A DNA stretch of 64,000 nucleotides from Hedera helix (GCA_947179155.2 OX359281.1:39600967-39664966), one strand, 5' to 3'. Numbered from the stretch's first letter, positions 48,800 to 61,819 are shown. Program-made: numbers and translations. The notes: a model not told the origin generated them from the letters alone.

Positions 48800-49487
48800 T
48801 GATTTGACATAAAGTCGAGCCAATGACAATAAACAAAGGCGTTGCTTGGGAGACAACCCAAGAAATCAGATTTGCATTTCTTTTTTTTTCTTCTTTTTAT
48901 AGTTATTTGTGCCTATTTCTTTATATTATAGTTTACATTGGGGACAATATAAATTTTAAGTGTGGGGGAATGAATTTAGGATTTTTATTTTTATTTTTAG
49001 GTCAATTTTAAAAATTTTAAATTTTTGAATTTTGTGGGTAAATTCACTGCAAACCCTCACGAGACAAAACTTGTCCACTTGGGGTAACATTGGGGTTTAA
49101 AGGTTTGTTGCACGTGCTAAGTGTAACCGTGTTTCCTACGAAAATGGGTATTAGTTAATTTTTTTATTTAGGATATGTCACTTGAGCAATGAGTTAATTG
49201 GATTTTAATTTTTAGCCAATAATAAAATTTTGATTTTTATTTAATAACTTTTGAAAAACAGATAAATTTTTGCTTAATTTGAATTTTTGACTTTTTATTG
49301 GTTATTACTTTGTTTGAAATACCTTTAATTTTTATGCACTTATATCCATTTGTTTGAGCTAGTTTTAATTTAGAGAAAGTTTATATAGTTAAATGCTTGT
49401 ATAAGATATTTTTGAGCTCTATAACTTATTTGATCATTATTTGAAGTGAAATATAAGATAAAATATAATTTTGGGAAAGATGATTAA

Positions 49488-52260
49488 TGTAAGACCCCGA
49501 ATTTTATGAAATACAAAATTTAATTTTTCTTCATATATATATTTTTTTGAAACAGTAAGTGGTTAAATCGATAAAGTTAAAAGTTAAGGATATTATGTGC
49601 AAATTTTATTTTGTCGGACAATATTCGCTTTGTCGGGGAATATTCGTTTGGTCCGACGGCGCCGAAATAATAAATTATTGGTGGACCCCACAACGGAATA
49701 TTTGTCGGATATAGAAAACGACAGAAATAACCTTTTTAAATAAAAATAGTCAACGGAACTATTAAAATACCGGTGATAAAAGAATAGTAGCATACGGTAG
49801 TTATTGGTATTTTCTGTAGCACTCGGTACTCTACAGTAACACACGGTATTGCATAGTGTCTCATATTATTGGTCTGATAATTGACACCGTAACTGTTACG
49901 CATCATTTCATCGATAATTGTCACTGCATAATATTTTATATTATCAATTCAATAATTGTTGTTACACAGTATTTTGCATTATTGATTTAATAATTGTCAT
50001 TACACTGTATTTTATATCATTGAGTCAATAATTGTTGTTGCACTGTTTTTAAAATTATTGAACCTAATAATTGTCACAGTAACATATGCACAGTAATTCA
50101 CATTATTGAATCAATAATTGTCATTACACAGTAACGTATGCTTTATTTTACATTATTGTTATCTCTATTATGATGTTATTTAAACAGTTGTATTTCATTA
50201 ATTTATTGACTTGATATCTAAGAGCTAACTATACTGTATTTATAACAATTAGTCATAATAATTGAATTGATAAAGTTATTTGTTTATAATATAAAGTTAG
50301 GTGATTATTAGGTGATATGAAATGAATGGTGTAGCTTAAAGTGTGAATTATTGTTGAATAATTGAATTGATTTGTTTATAATATAAAGTTAGGTGATTAT
50401 TAGGTGATATGAAATGAATGGTGTAGATTAAAGTGTGAATTATTGTTGAATAATTAAATTGATTTGTTTATAATATAAAGTTAGGTGATTATTAGGTGAT
50501 ATGAAATGAATGGTGTAGATTAAAGATAATATAATATTTGAAATGGATGGTGTAGATTAAAAGATGATCTTTAAATGAATGGTTTAGATTAAATGAATGA
50601 TAAGATTTTTGGCTATAAATAGAAGCCTTAACTTAAGGATTTTTCATAAACTTCCTTACTTGTTCTTTCTTTCTCTCTCTAAATACTTCTTGTGAAAGTT
50701 CTCTCTAAGTGTGCTTAAGTCATCTTGAGTATTTGTGAAGATCTATAAGTATACGTGTACTGTTCAAGTTAATCAACCTCATTTAAATCAATATTCAGTC
50801 ACGTGTTGAGGTAAGGGATACCATCTTTTTCATCTTCCATTATTCAAACGTACTCTGGTAAGGGATTATCATTATTTGATTCTCGATAATAATATTGTTT
50901 CTTCTTACTCATAAGACGTGCCTTTTATTTCCATGTATTAAATTGTGGAAATAACCTTACGGAGCGGATTGCCGCCTGTTGGTGAATAACATTTCGTATT
51001 CATTCATTATTAATCTCTGAGAATAACCTTACGGAGCGGATTGCCGCCTGTTGGTGAATAACCCTTTGTATTAATTTCATTTACCTTTTGTTAATCAAAC
51101 CTGCTACGGTAAGGGATATTATTTTCTTTCATACTCCTAAATCGAAATTTATTATGGAACTATTGCTTCTATAATTCCTGAAAATATTATATGTTCCATA
51201 ATAGTTGAACTTCATTATTTCAACTGAACCTTCCTATTTACGTGAACCTTTCTATTGAATTGTAACCGTTATTCTGAACTGTGGATCTTGAATATCATTT
51301 TTAAATTTCACTCCACATCATGTTGACAATTTGGACATTATTTGAATCTGCACAAAGTAAACTTCCGATACTTATTGTTATCCTATTTCTTCTGTTCATC
51401 ATTTATATCATTCTAATCATTCAAAAATCAAGCTGTTGTGAATATCTGTGGCCGGGGGCACAGATGTGATATATTTGTTGAACAGATGATAGGTTAAAGG
51501 CGATATAATAGGTTAAAGGCGATACATCTGTTCGGTGTCTTTTATGGCACGTGGTGAATGTTCTATTTGGCCCGTAGTGCAAAGATGAACTGTTGTTTGG
51601 TATGATTATGACCAAAGGCTGAATCTGGTATAATCATGACCGTTGGTGCTATATTGAATATCTTTGGCCCGTAGTGCAAAGATGAACTGTTGATGTGCAT
51701 GATTATGATCAGGAACTGTAAATTTATATTATCATGACTAATGGTATTTCAGATGATAAAAGTTGATGATGTTTTTACGAAAAAGAGAAGCGAGTGGACA
51801 TTATAGTCTGCATTATTCTTCTAATAGATTGCTCATTCCGCTGCTATTATTGATCTGAACATTGTTTAAGAATTTAACTACAGTTTTTGATATAAACCTT
51901 GTAGTCTATTGTATTCTATCAAGAACTCAACTGTTGAAGGCTAATGATAATTTATTCGTCATTATCTTAGTCATGATATTTCTTACTGGGCTATTTGAGC
52001 TCACCCTTTCTTTTGTTCCATTGTTTTTCAACAGGAGATGAAAACATAACAGGGTCTAGCCGGGGAATGGAGTGAGGGTCCGAGGAATAGTTATCATAGT
52101 CTTCACGTTTTGTAAAATAGTGTGGCAATAATAGTGAAGACTTAGTTGTGTATTATTATACACTGTATTGTTGTACGTTGTGCTTTGTTGTAATAATTTT
52201 GTTGTAGTCTTTTGACGACTCAAGTTTGGGCTGTGTGGGCCCAGATTTGGGGGCGTCACA
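49488..52260 (+). mobile_element. 2.8-kb LTR family, copy 1: solo LTR, 2773 bp
   Basis: TGTAAGACCCCG..GGGGGCGTCACA flanked by the perfect 5-bp duplication ATTAA (49483-49487 and 52261-52265). TATAAATA lies at 50614-50621. A 92-bp tandem repeat (about 2.6 copies, 50281-50530) lies upstream of it. Downstream are two 72-bp repeats containing GCGGATTGCCGCC. Termini resemble Tekay/Del LTRs. There is no internal region, so it is a product of LTR-LTR recombination. Confidence 0.93.
50281..50530. repeat. 92-bp tandem repeat upstream of the LTR promoter
   Basis: TGTTTATAATATAAAGTTAG begins at 50281, 50373 and 50465, giving a 92-bp period over about 2.6 units. Copy 2 of the LTR has the same unit shortened to 62 bp, in four copies. 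Confidence 0.93.
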
Positions 52261-52703
52261 ATTAAGGTAACTTTCCTAGGATTGTTATCATGATGATGTA
52301 AATTATCATGATGTAAATTAAACAGCCCGAGCTTATGAGATTGTTGTTTAGAATAATCTAATTTCCTTGTGATTAATGCTTCCATTATATTAAATTTAGA
52401 GAGTTTGTTCTAGGTTATATAATGGTTAAAATCTAATGAAGAGCTTGTTTTGTTAGATTAAAATTATGAAAAATTTCGGGTAGCAGAGCTTGTTGTTGCC
52501 TAGGATTATTAGTTTCATGGAAGGACAAAAATATATTTTGAATGATTGAATTATTAATTGTAAGGGTGAGATTGAACCGAAGAACTGAAGTCTTTAATTT
52601 ATTAATTTATTTTATTAATTTATTTTTATTTATTTAATTAATTCAAAACCCCCAGTTCTAGTTTACATTGTATAAAAATAAATTAATCATTCTCTGTGGG
52701 TTC

Positions 52704-55577
52704 TGTAAGACCCCGAATTTTATGAAATACAAAATTTAATTTTTCTTCATATATATATTTTTTTTAACAGTAAGTGGTTAAATCGGTAAAGTTAAAAGTT
52801 AAGGATGTTATGTGCAAATTTTATTTTGTCGGACAATATTTGCTTTGTCGGGGAATATTCGTTTGGTCGGGGAATATTCGTGCCGTACGACGGCGCCGAA
52901 ATAACAAATTATTGATGGACCCCACAACGGAATATTTGTCGGATATAGAAAACGACAGAAATAACCTTTTTAAATAAAAATAGTCAACGGAACTGTTAAA
53001 ATACCGGTGATAAAAGAATAGTAGCATACGGTAGTTTTTGGTATTTTCTATAGCACACGGTACTCTACAGTAATACACGGTATTGCATAGTGTCTCATAT
53101 TATTGGTCTGATAATTGACACCGTAACTGTTACGCATCATTTCATCGATAATTGTCACTGCATAATATTTTATATTATCAATTCAATAATTGTTGTTACA
53201 CAGTATTTTGCATTATTGATTTAATAATTGTCATTACACTGTATTTTATATCATTGAGTCAATAATTGTTGCTGCACTGTTTTTAAAATTATTGAACCTA
53301 ATAATTGTCACAGTAAAATATGCACAGTAATTCACATTATTGAATCAATAATTGTCATTACACAGTAACGTATGCTTTATTTTACATTATTGTTATCTCT
53401 ATTATGATGTTATTTAAACAGTTGTATTTCATTAATTTATTGACTTGATATCTAAGGGCTAACTATACTGTATTTATAACAATTAGTCATAATAATTGAA
53501 TTGATAAAGTTATTTGTTTATAATATAAAGTTAGGTGATATGAAATGAATGGTGTAGATTAAAGTGTGAATTATTTTGTTTATAATATAAAGTTAGGTGA
53601 TATGAAATGAATGGTGTAGATTAAAGTGTAAATTATTTTGTTTATAATATAAAGTTAGGTGATATGAAATGAATGGTGTAGATTAAAGTGTGAATTATTG
53701 TTGAATAATTGAATTGATTTGTTTATAATATAAAGTTAGGTGATATGAAATGAATGGTGTAGATTAAAGATAATATAAAATTTGAAATGGATGGTGTAGA
53801 TTAAAAGATGATCTTTAAATGAATGGTTTAGATTAAAGGAATGATAAGATTTTTGGCTATAAATAGAAGCCTTAACATAAGGATTTTTTATAAACTTCCT
53901 TACTTGTTCTTTCTTTCTTTCTCTAAATACTTCTTGTGAAAGTTCTCTCTAAGTGTGCTTAAGTCATCTTGAGTATTTGTGAAGATCTATAAGTATACGT
54001 GTACTGTTCAAGTTAATCAACCTCATTTAAATCAATATCCAGTCACGTGTTGAGGTAAGGGATACCATCTTTTTCATCTTCCATTATTCAAACGTACTAT
54101 GGTAAGGGATTATCATTATTTGATTCTCGATAATAATATTGTTTCTTCCTTACTCATAAGACGTGCCTTTTATTTCCATGTATTAAATTGTGGGAATAAC
54201 CTTACGGAGCGGATTGCCGCCTGTTGGTGAATAACCTTTCGTATTCATTCATTATTAATCTCTGAGAATAACCTTACGGAGCGGATTGCCGCCTGTTTGG
54301 TGAATAACTCTTTGTACTCAAATTCTATTAAATTGTAGGAATAACCTTACGGAGCGGATTGCCGCCTGTTGGTGAATAACCCTTTGTATTAATTTCCTTC
54401 ACCTTTTGTTAATCAAACCTGCTACGGTAAGGGATATTATTTTCTTTCATACTCCTAAATCGAAATTTATTATGGAACTATTGCTTCTATAATTCCTGAA
54501 AATATTATATGTTCCATATAGTTGAACTTCATTATTTCAACTGAACCTTCCTATTTACGTGAACCTTTCTATTGAATTGTAACCGTTATTCTGAACTGTG
54601 GATCTTGAATATCATTTTTAAATTTCACTCCACATCATGTTGACAATTTGGACATTATTTGAATCTGTACAAAGTAAACTTCCGATACTTATTGTTATCC
54701 TATTTCTTCTGTTCATCATTTATATCATTCTAATCATCCAAAAATCAAGCTGTTGTGAATATCTGTGGCCGGGGGCACAGATGTGATATATTTGTTGAAC
54801 AGATGATAGGTTAAAGGCGATATAATAGGTTAAAGGCGATACATCTGTTCGGTGTCTTTTATGGCACGTGGTGAAAGTTCTCTTTGGCCCGTAGTGCATA
54901 GATGAACTGTTGTTTGGTATGATTATCACCAAAGGCTGAATCTGGTATAATCATGACCGCTGGTGCTAAATTAAATATCTTTGGCCCGTAGTGCAAAGAT
55001 GAACTGTTGATTTGCATGATTATGATCAGGAACTGCGAATTTTTATTATCATGACTAATGGTATTTCAGATGATAAAAGTTGATGATGTTTTTACGAAAA
55101 AGAGAAGCGAGTGGACATTATAATCTGCATTATTCTTCTAATAGATTGCTCATTCCGCTGCTATTATTGATCTGAACATTGTTTAAGAATTTAACTGCAG
55201 TTTTTGATATAAACCTTGTATTCTATTGTATTCTATCAAGAACTCAACTGTTGAAGGCTAATGATAATTTATTCGTCATTATCTTAGTCATGATATTTCT
55301 TACTGGGCTATTTGAGCTCACCCTTTCTTTTGTTCCATTGTTTTTCAACAGGAGATGAAAACATAACAGGGTCTAGCCGGGGAATGGAGTGAGGGTCCGA
55401 GGAATAGTTATCATAGTCTTCATGTTTTGTAAAATAGTGTGGCAATAATAGTGAAGACTTAGTTGTGTATTATTATACACTGTATTGTTGTACGTTGTGC
55501 TTTGTTGTAATAATTTTGTTGTAGTCTTTTGACGACTCAAGTTTGGGCTGTGTGGGCCCAGATTTGGGGGCGTCACA
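52704..55577 (+). mobile_element. 2.8-kb LTR family, copy 2: solo LTR, 2874 bp
   Basis: Same termini as copy 1, flanked by the perfect 5-bp duplication GGTTC (52699-52703 and 55578-55582). It is very similar to copy 1 throughout. TATAAATA lies at 53858-53865. The upstream tandem repeat has units starting at 53515, 53577, 53639 and 53720. The downstream 72-bp repeat has three copies (54196, 54268, 54341), against two in copy 1. It splits the Athila LTR at CTCTGTGGGTTC/GACCCTTGC. Confidence 0.93.
53515..53770. repeat. 62-bp tandem repeat upstream of the LTR promoter
   Basis: Units start at 53515, 53577, 53639 and 53720 (steps 62, 62, 81). Each contains AAAGTTAGGTGATATGAAAT and ends before the TATA region. 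It is the shortened counterpart of the 92-bp repeat in copy 1. Confidence 0.9.
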
Positions 55578-55658
55578 GGTTCGACCCTTGCTTGCTATTA
55601 TATTGAGTTTGTGATTGAAAGTAAGGATTAATTTTGGAGTGTTAAGGACAGCTTCCAA

Positions 55659-56240
55659 TGAGACTAAGAATTTGTGGACATGGTTATTGATGAATATACC
55701 AAGAACAATCACAAAAAATGCGATTGATAAACATAATATAATTGTGCTTGCCACTTGAAAGCTACCTTCATGCTCTCTTCTTATGCGTATAAACAGTTGT
55801 TTCATAAACATGATGATATTTGAAGTTTTAACTAATGCAAATTAAGCAGCGGATAAAGATGCGGCTTTTAGTACGTACAGAGCTAGCATTTGGCTTGTGA
55901 ATTAGGAGGGGCTTAATGCAAGTAGAAGGAAACATGAGAAGTGTTTACCGCATTCATAAGGAGGAGAAGCTTTGCATGCTTCTTTTACCTTTGTCCTAAG
56001 AGTACGTAGTTTCCATGCAAGCTATGTGGAACTAGTTACTATGTGGAGATTCAAATTCGAGTTTGAATTTAAAGTTCGTGAATAGTTTGAATATAATTCG
56101 ATCCAAGTCGAGTTGAATTCGAGTCACGAAAATTCGAATCGAGCCGAATTTAAGTAAAGTTTTTCAAATATAGTTCGAATCCAAGTACGAATTTAACTTT
56201 ACGAGTCGAATCCAAACAGTTTAAAATTCGGATCGATTCG
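55659..56240. other. intergenic DNA with a degraded hAT-like repeat
   Basis: No gene. From about 56050 to 56240 it is rich in TTCGAGT/ATTCGAA words, typical of a degraded plant MITE. The first part is unassigned. Confidence 0.4.
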
Positions 56241-57626
56241 TGTAAGAACCCTAATTTTATGAAATACAAAATTTAATTTTTCTTCATATATATTTTTCTT
56301 GAAACAGTAAGTGGTTAAATTGATAAAGTTAAAAGTTAAGGATGTTATGTGTAAATTATATTATGTCGGACAATATTCGTTTGGTCGGGGAAGATTCTTA
56401 CGACAGCGCCGTACGAATCAATCATTGGTGGACCCCACAACGAATAATTGTCGGATATAGAAAACGACATAAACAATTTTTAAATGGTCAATGGTACTAT
56501 CACTTTTAATTGTTAAAATACCCAGTGGTAAAAGAATAGTAATATACGGTATTACAGGTAACACACGGTATTGCACAGTAGCACACGGTATTGTACAGTA
56601 GCACACGGCATTGCACAGTATTTCGTATTATTGAACTGATAAAGTGGTTATCGTACAATATTTGACTTTATTGTCACATGCACAATAATTCATATTATTA
56701 AACTGATAATTGTCACAGTAGCATATGCACAGTAATTCACATTATTGAATCAATAATTGTCATTACACAGTAACGTATTCTTTCTTTTACATACTTTTTG
56801 CATTATTGTTATCTCTATTATAATGTTAATTAAACAGTTGTATTTCATTATTAATTGACTTGATATCTAACTCAGAGAGCCAACTACACTGTATTTATAA
56901 CAATTAGTCATAATAATGAATAAGTGTGAATTATTGTTGAATAATTGAATTGATAAAGTTATTTGTTTTTATTATAATAAATGATATAAAGTTAGGTGAT
57001 ATAAAGATGAAATGAATGCTATATATTAAAGATAATGTAATAATTATAGAATTTCAAATGAACGGTGTAGATTGAAGATGATATTTAAATGAATGGTTTA
57101 GATTAAGAAATCTTAAAAGATGAAATGAATGGTATGGATTAAACATTATCTTGAAATGAACGGTTTGGATTAAATTAGGAAATCTTGGTTATGATAAGAT
57201 TTTTGGCTATAAATAGAGGCCTTAACTTAAGGATTTTTCATAAACTTTCTTGTTCATTATTTCTTTCACTCTCTAAATACTTTTTTGTGTAAGTTCTCTC
57301 TAAGTATACTTAAGTCATTTTGAGTATTTGTGAAGATCTATAAGTGTACGAGTACTGTTCAAGTTAATCAACCTCATTTAAATCAATATCCAGTCACGTG
57401 TTAAGGTAAGGGATTCCATCTTTTTCATCTTTCACTATTAAAACTTACTACGGTAAGTGATTATTATTCTTTGATTCTCGAAAATAATATCGTTTCTCTC
57501 TTACTCATAAGATGTGTCATTTATTTTCATGTATTAAATTGTGGGAATAACCTTACGGTGCGGATTACAGCCTATTGGTGAATAACCTTTCGTATTCATT
57601 CCTTATTAATCTCTGAGAATAACCTT
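56241..57626 (+). mobile_element. 2.8-kb LTR family, copy 3 (interrupted by the LARD)
   Basis: Begins TGTAAGAACCCTAATTTTATG and follows the family through TATAAATA (57208-57215) and the first downstream repeat. It is then cut inside the second 73-bp repeat, at ATAACCTT, by the LTR starting at 57627. The remainder should lie beyond the window. It is more diverged than copies 1 and 2. Confidence 0.85.
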
Positions 57627-58188
57627 TGTAATATCCCGGATATTTAAATGAATTAGAAATAAAATATTTAATATTTAATAAAGGTTGAAGTTTGATAACC
57701 TAGTAGTGATAGATAAATAGAGGTCCAAATTAAATTTAACGGACTAACTTAGATATGGTGATATCAAAATTTTCGATAAGTTAGCAAGTAAAGTAATAAT
57801 TAAATAAACTTGACTAACAGCAAGTCTAATTAAATTAAGAGAATTAATTAGTGGAGTTATGTAATTATGCGACGTGGTTGCGTGTAAATTAAATATGTAT
57901 TTATATGAATATATATATGCGTGCATATTTAGTAACATAATTTAATGGTTAATTAAATTATGGTAAATAAATAGATTAATATTAAGTTAATTCGAATTGA
58001 ATTAATTGGTTTATTGTGGAATTAATTGAGTTATTATATTGGTTATATTAATTAATCAATATTTATGCAAATTATTGATAAATTATTTGTGAGGAATAAT
58101 TATGTAATTTATATAATTATAAATTATATAAGGTAGTTAAATTAATTAAGGGAGAATAGTAAATTTTATATATTGTACAATATTTAAT

Positions 58189-58206
58189 TGTGTGTGTGTG
58201 TGTGTG

Positions 58207-58240
<34 letters not shown>
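58189..58240. repeat. (TG)n(TA)n compound microsatellite
   Basis: A TG run with one TC interruption passes directly into a TA run. A separate (AT)n run is at 58576-58609. Confidence 0.95.
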
Positions 58241-58572
58241 AAGTGATTAAATTAATTGAGTAATTTAAATAGTAATTGAATATATTAAATAAATATATTC
58301 CATAATTAAGTAAATCATTGTAAATGATTTATGGAAGTGAGTAATTTAATTACACAATTATTTATGTAATATTTAAATAATTTAATAAATTATTTAAATA
58401 AGGAAGTAATTAATTAAATTATTTTTTTTAAATACATTAAAAATATATTATTTTTAATGTGTGTAAATGTATAAGATATATATATATATATAAATAAACA
58501 CACCCTTACAAGTTACACGCATGACCCAATACATGCATACCCACACAGTCACACACATGCGTACACGATTCT

Positions 58573-58611
<39 letters not shown>

Positions 58612-59731
58612 ATTATTTAATTTCACAATAAATGGTGAAAATATTTATATAATGAATTAAATTGTAAAAATAATATATATATTAATTATATATATATTTT
58701 TATTATTTTGGAGGTGTAAAGTGTACTAAATTATTATTATGTGATAAAATAAAGTACATCCGTTTTTAGTGAAACGAATTTTAAAATGACCGTGAAGATA
58801 TATACTATTTTATGGTATATTTAATTTTTATACATATGGTGATATTCTTTACACTGTGTGTATAATTAAAGAGTATTTAATGTATAAATATTAAATAATT
58901 AATATGTTAAAAATATTGTGCCGTGTTTGGTAAAAAAAAAAATTGGCGTGTTGCTTTGTTTTGGCGTGTTCCAAAGAAACTGATCAGTAGAAAGAAGTAG
59001 GAGTATTATTCAAAAACAAAAGCAAGTCTTGTTCATTATCTCTCTCTTCTCTCTTCGGAAAAACTAAGTTGCTCAAAATCTCCATAGAATTTTCATCCGA
59101 AAATTTCATAGCCATCAAGGAAATTGCTAGAAGAAGAATATTAATCTAGCTCTCAAATAGAAATTATCAAATGAGGTAATACTTATTTTATTTTATTTTT
59201 TTAAAGTATACTTTCTTTCCCATTTTAATTATCCAAAAGAATTGTTTGTTATGTAATAAATTATTTGGATAATGCAGAAAAATTAGTATTTCGGTATAGA
59301 ATAACTTGTAGTATTTGATTATGTGATTATTTATGGTATTTGAGGTTGAAAATCATAATTTTGATGTATTTATGGAATTAATTATGTGAACAAATTTTGC
59401 TCCAAAAATTTGTGAAATAATTTATGGGTATTTAATTTTTAATGTTATTAATTGTTGCTAAGTTTTTGGTAATTGATTTAGAATTTTTTTTGGTAGATTA
59501 AAGCTTGTTTGATTTTGTTTTAATGGCTATTTGTGCTACCAAAGAGGCGAAGAAGATGAATTGCAGAAACCGGCGAGCGAAGTAGCAGTGAAGTGTTAAG
59601 GAGTTTTGAGATTGTTTTGGCCAAATTACGAAAATGCCATCCAATTTTAGTTTAATTAATTTAAATGATTAAAAATTAATTAAAAATTATAAAAAAATAG
59701 TTAAAATACAAAAATGATATTTAGGTATTTA

Positions 59732-60330
59732 ATATTATATTTTTCAAATATAATAAATATTTAGGATTAATATTTAAATATTTTAAATATTAATCTAGTT
59801 AGTTTAATATTATATTTTTCAAATATAATAAGTATTTAGGATTAATATTTAAATATTATTTTAGTTAGTTTAATATTATATTTTCCAAATATAATAAATA
59901 TTTAGGATTAATATTTAAATATTTTAAATATTAATCTAGTTAGTTTAATATTATATTTTTCAAATATAATAAATATTTAGGATTAATATTTAAATGTTTT
60001 AAATATTAATCTAGTTAGTTAGTATTATATTTTTCAAATATAATAAATATTTAGGATTAATATTTAAATATTTTAAATATTAATCTAAGTTAGTTTAATA
60101 TTATATTTTCCAAATATAATAAATATTTAGGATTAATATTTAAATGTTTTAAATATTAATCTAGTTAGTTAGTATTATACTTTTCAAATATAATAAATAT
60201 TTAGGATTAATATTTAAATATTTTAAATATTAATCTAAGTTAGTTTAATATTATATTTTCCAAATATAATAAATATTTAGGATTAATATTTAAATATTAA
60301 TCTAGTTAGTTCAATATTATATCTTCTGAA
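59732..60330. repeat. 75-bp minisatellite, eight units, 150-bp higher-order period
   Basis: TTAGGATTAATATTTAAAT starts at 59761, 59836, 59902, 59977, 60051, 60127, 60201 and 60277. The steps are 75, 66, 75, 74, 76, 74 and 76. From 59977 on, units alternate between two variants (CTAGTTAGTTAGTATT and CTAAGTTAGTTTAATATT), giving an exact 150-bp dimer repeat. Confidence 0.93.
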
Positions 60331-60339
60331 TTAATGATT

Positions 60340-60790
60340 AAATTAATTATTTATTATTTAATTAAAATTAAATAATAAACAAGGATGATAAATTAATTAA
60401 TTATTATTTAATTACTATTAAATAATAATTAAAGACAACTAAGATTGATTATTTAATTATTTATTATTTGATTAACTTTAAATAATAAATAAATTCAGTT
60501 AGTTATTATTTATTATTAAAATAATAACTAATGATATTTGAGTATTTACTATATAATTTTATTATTTATTATTTAATTAACTTTAAATAATAAATGAATC
60601 TAGTTAATTAGTTATTATTTATTATTAAATAATAACTAAAGATATTTGATTATTTTTAATATAATATAATTATTTATTATTTGATTAATTTTAAATAATA
60701 AATAAATCTAGTAAGTTATTATTTATTATTAAATAATAACTAAAGGTAGTTAATTACTTACTATTTAATTAATGTTAAATAGTAATTAAA
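60340..60790. repeat. array of AT-rich inverted repeats, about 106-bp period
   Basis: TTATTATTT(G/A)ATTAA..TTAAATAATAA hairpins alternate with AGTTATTATTTATTATTAAATAATAACT-type hairpins. Starts at 60461, 60566 and 60674 (steps 105 and 108). Each hairpin pairs with itself nearly perfectly. Confidence 0.85.
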
Positions 60791-61819
60791 TGAAATAAAG
60801 AAAATGTCTTTTAACTCTTTTGTTTAAACAATTATAATAAATTGTTTAATAGTTTAGTAAGTGTTTAACACTTAAGAAAATTGATATAAATTAATTAAAT
60901 TATTAACCTAAGATTTATTAATTATTTTATAGGTTAATGATAGTATATTAACTTATTTGTTATGTAACTTTTATTTGCCAGATAAATAGCATAATTGAGC
61001 GCATAATTGTACAATTTTATGTAATACTAATTGATAGACCAATGTTGTTAATATTAGGTCATTCAAAGAAAGTTATTTAAAGCTAATTATCTGTAGATCG
61101 ACTATCAGGCAAGTTTCCTAAACCCTACTCAATTTATATTCGAGCAGGATATATTATTTTATTGTTCAAGTTCCTAACTCAAACTCAAGTTGTTACGTTT
61201 CAAGCATGCTATGGTTTAATTCTGTATAATTATTCCACCTCTTTAAATTGTTGATTCGCACATAGTGCTTGTTGCATGTGTTCATCAGGTATGAAAGGCT
61301 GATCACCTTCATTACCATAAGGTTCAGTTAAATTTGTTCATGGTCATTATTGACACTCAACATTAATTAATTTAGTCATTCAATTATTGAAATTATGACT
61401 CGTACTCTTTCACAATTATTATATTGTTGAAAATTCAAAAGCTTATTCTTTCTTTCAATCATGATATATAGTTATCGTATTTAAACTTGCTGAGCAAAGT
61501 CGTTGCTCACTCTTGCTATATCATGATAACAAATTTCAGAATAATACGAATGTCCAAGGAGAGACAGAGACAGAAGCAACAGACAAGATTATAGTGTTAT
61601 GCATTATAACTAAATTGTTATATGATGTAAGTAATTTTGTAAACCTTTTTATGAATCTAAAGGTATATATGTAAGTTAAGGTTAGAAACCTTGGGAAATG
61701 TTGTAGAATAAACAATTTATGTTTATATATTCCGCATTAGTTATAGAACGTGTATGAAGATGATGTATCGTGACGTACCAAGTCTAGGGTTAAAGGAACC
61801 CGGATTTGGGGTCGTCACA

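Larger units (their letters stand above)
47640..55658 (+). mobile_element. second Athila, internally deleted, host of two solo LTRs
   Basis: Pieces in order: an LTR fragment (about 47646-47867), gag remnant (47897-48799), the 3' internal region with GGGAGACAACCC (48848-48859) and GTGTGGGGGAATG (48960-48972), then LTR sequence at 52266-52703 and 55583-55658. The two LTR fragments share a segment beginning GAGATTGTTGTTTAGAATAATC. The end (TTTTGGAGTGTTAAGGACAGCTTCCA) corresponds to the end of the first Athila's LTR. Solo LTRs of the 2.8-kb family interrupt it at 49488-52260 and 52704-55577. Most of pol is deleted. Confidence 0.75.
57627..61819 (+). repeat. LARD 5' LTR, 4.19 kb
   Basis: Starts TGTAATATCCCGGATATTT and ends GGTCGTCACA. 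It contains TG/TA microsatellites (58189-58240), an AT run (58576-58609), a 75-bp minisatellite (59732-60330) and a palindromic array (60340-60790). No coding frame of significance. Unusually long for a plant LTR. Confidence 0.88.

Noticed and set aside
49593..49844. Frame recurring at 52821-53078 and related to 56418-56606
   Set aside because: Recurrence reflects the shared LTR, not a conserved gene; the frame is antisense in the U3 region and broken in older copies.
52056..52385. 109-codon minus-strand frame, and its counterparts at 55373-55576 and 55473-55811
   Set aside because: It crosses the end of a solo LTR into flanking DNA and is repeated wherever that LTR end occurs; no protein family resemblance.
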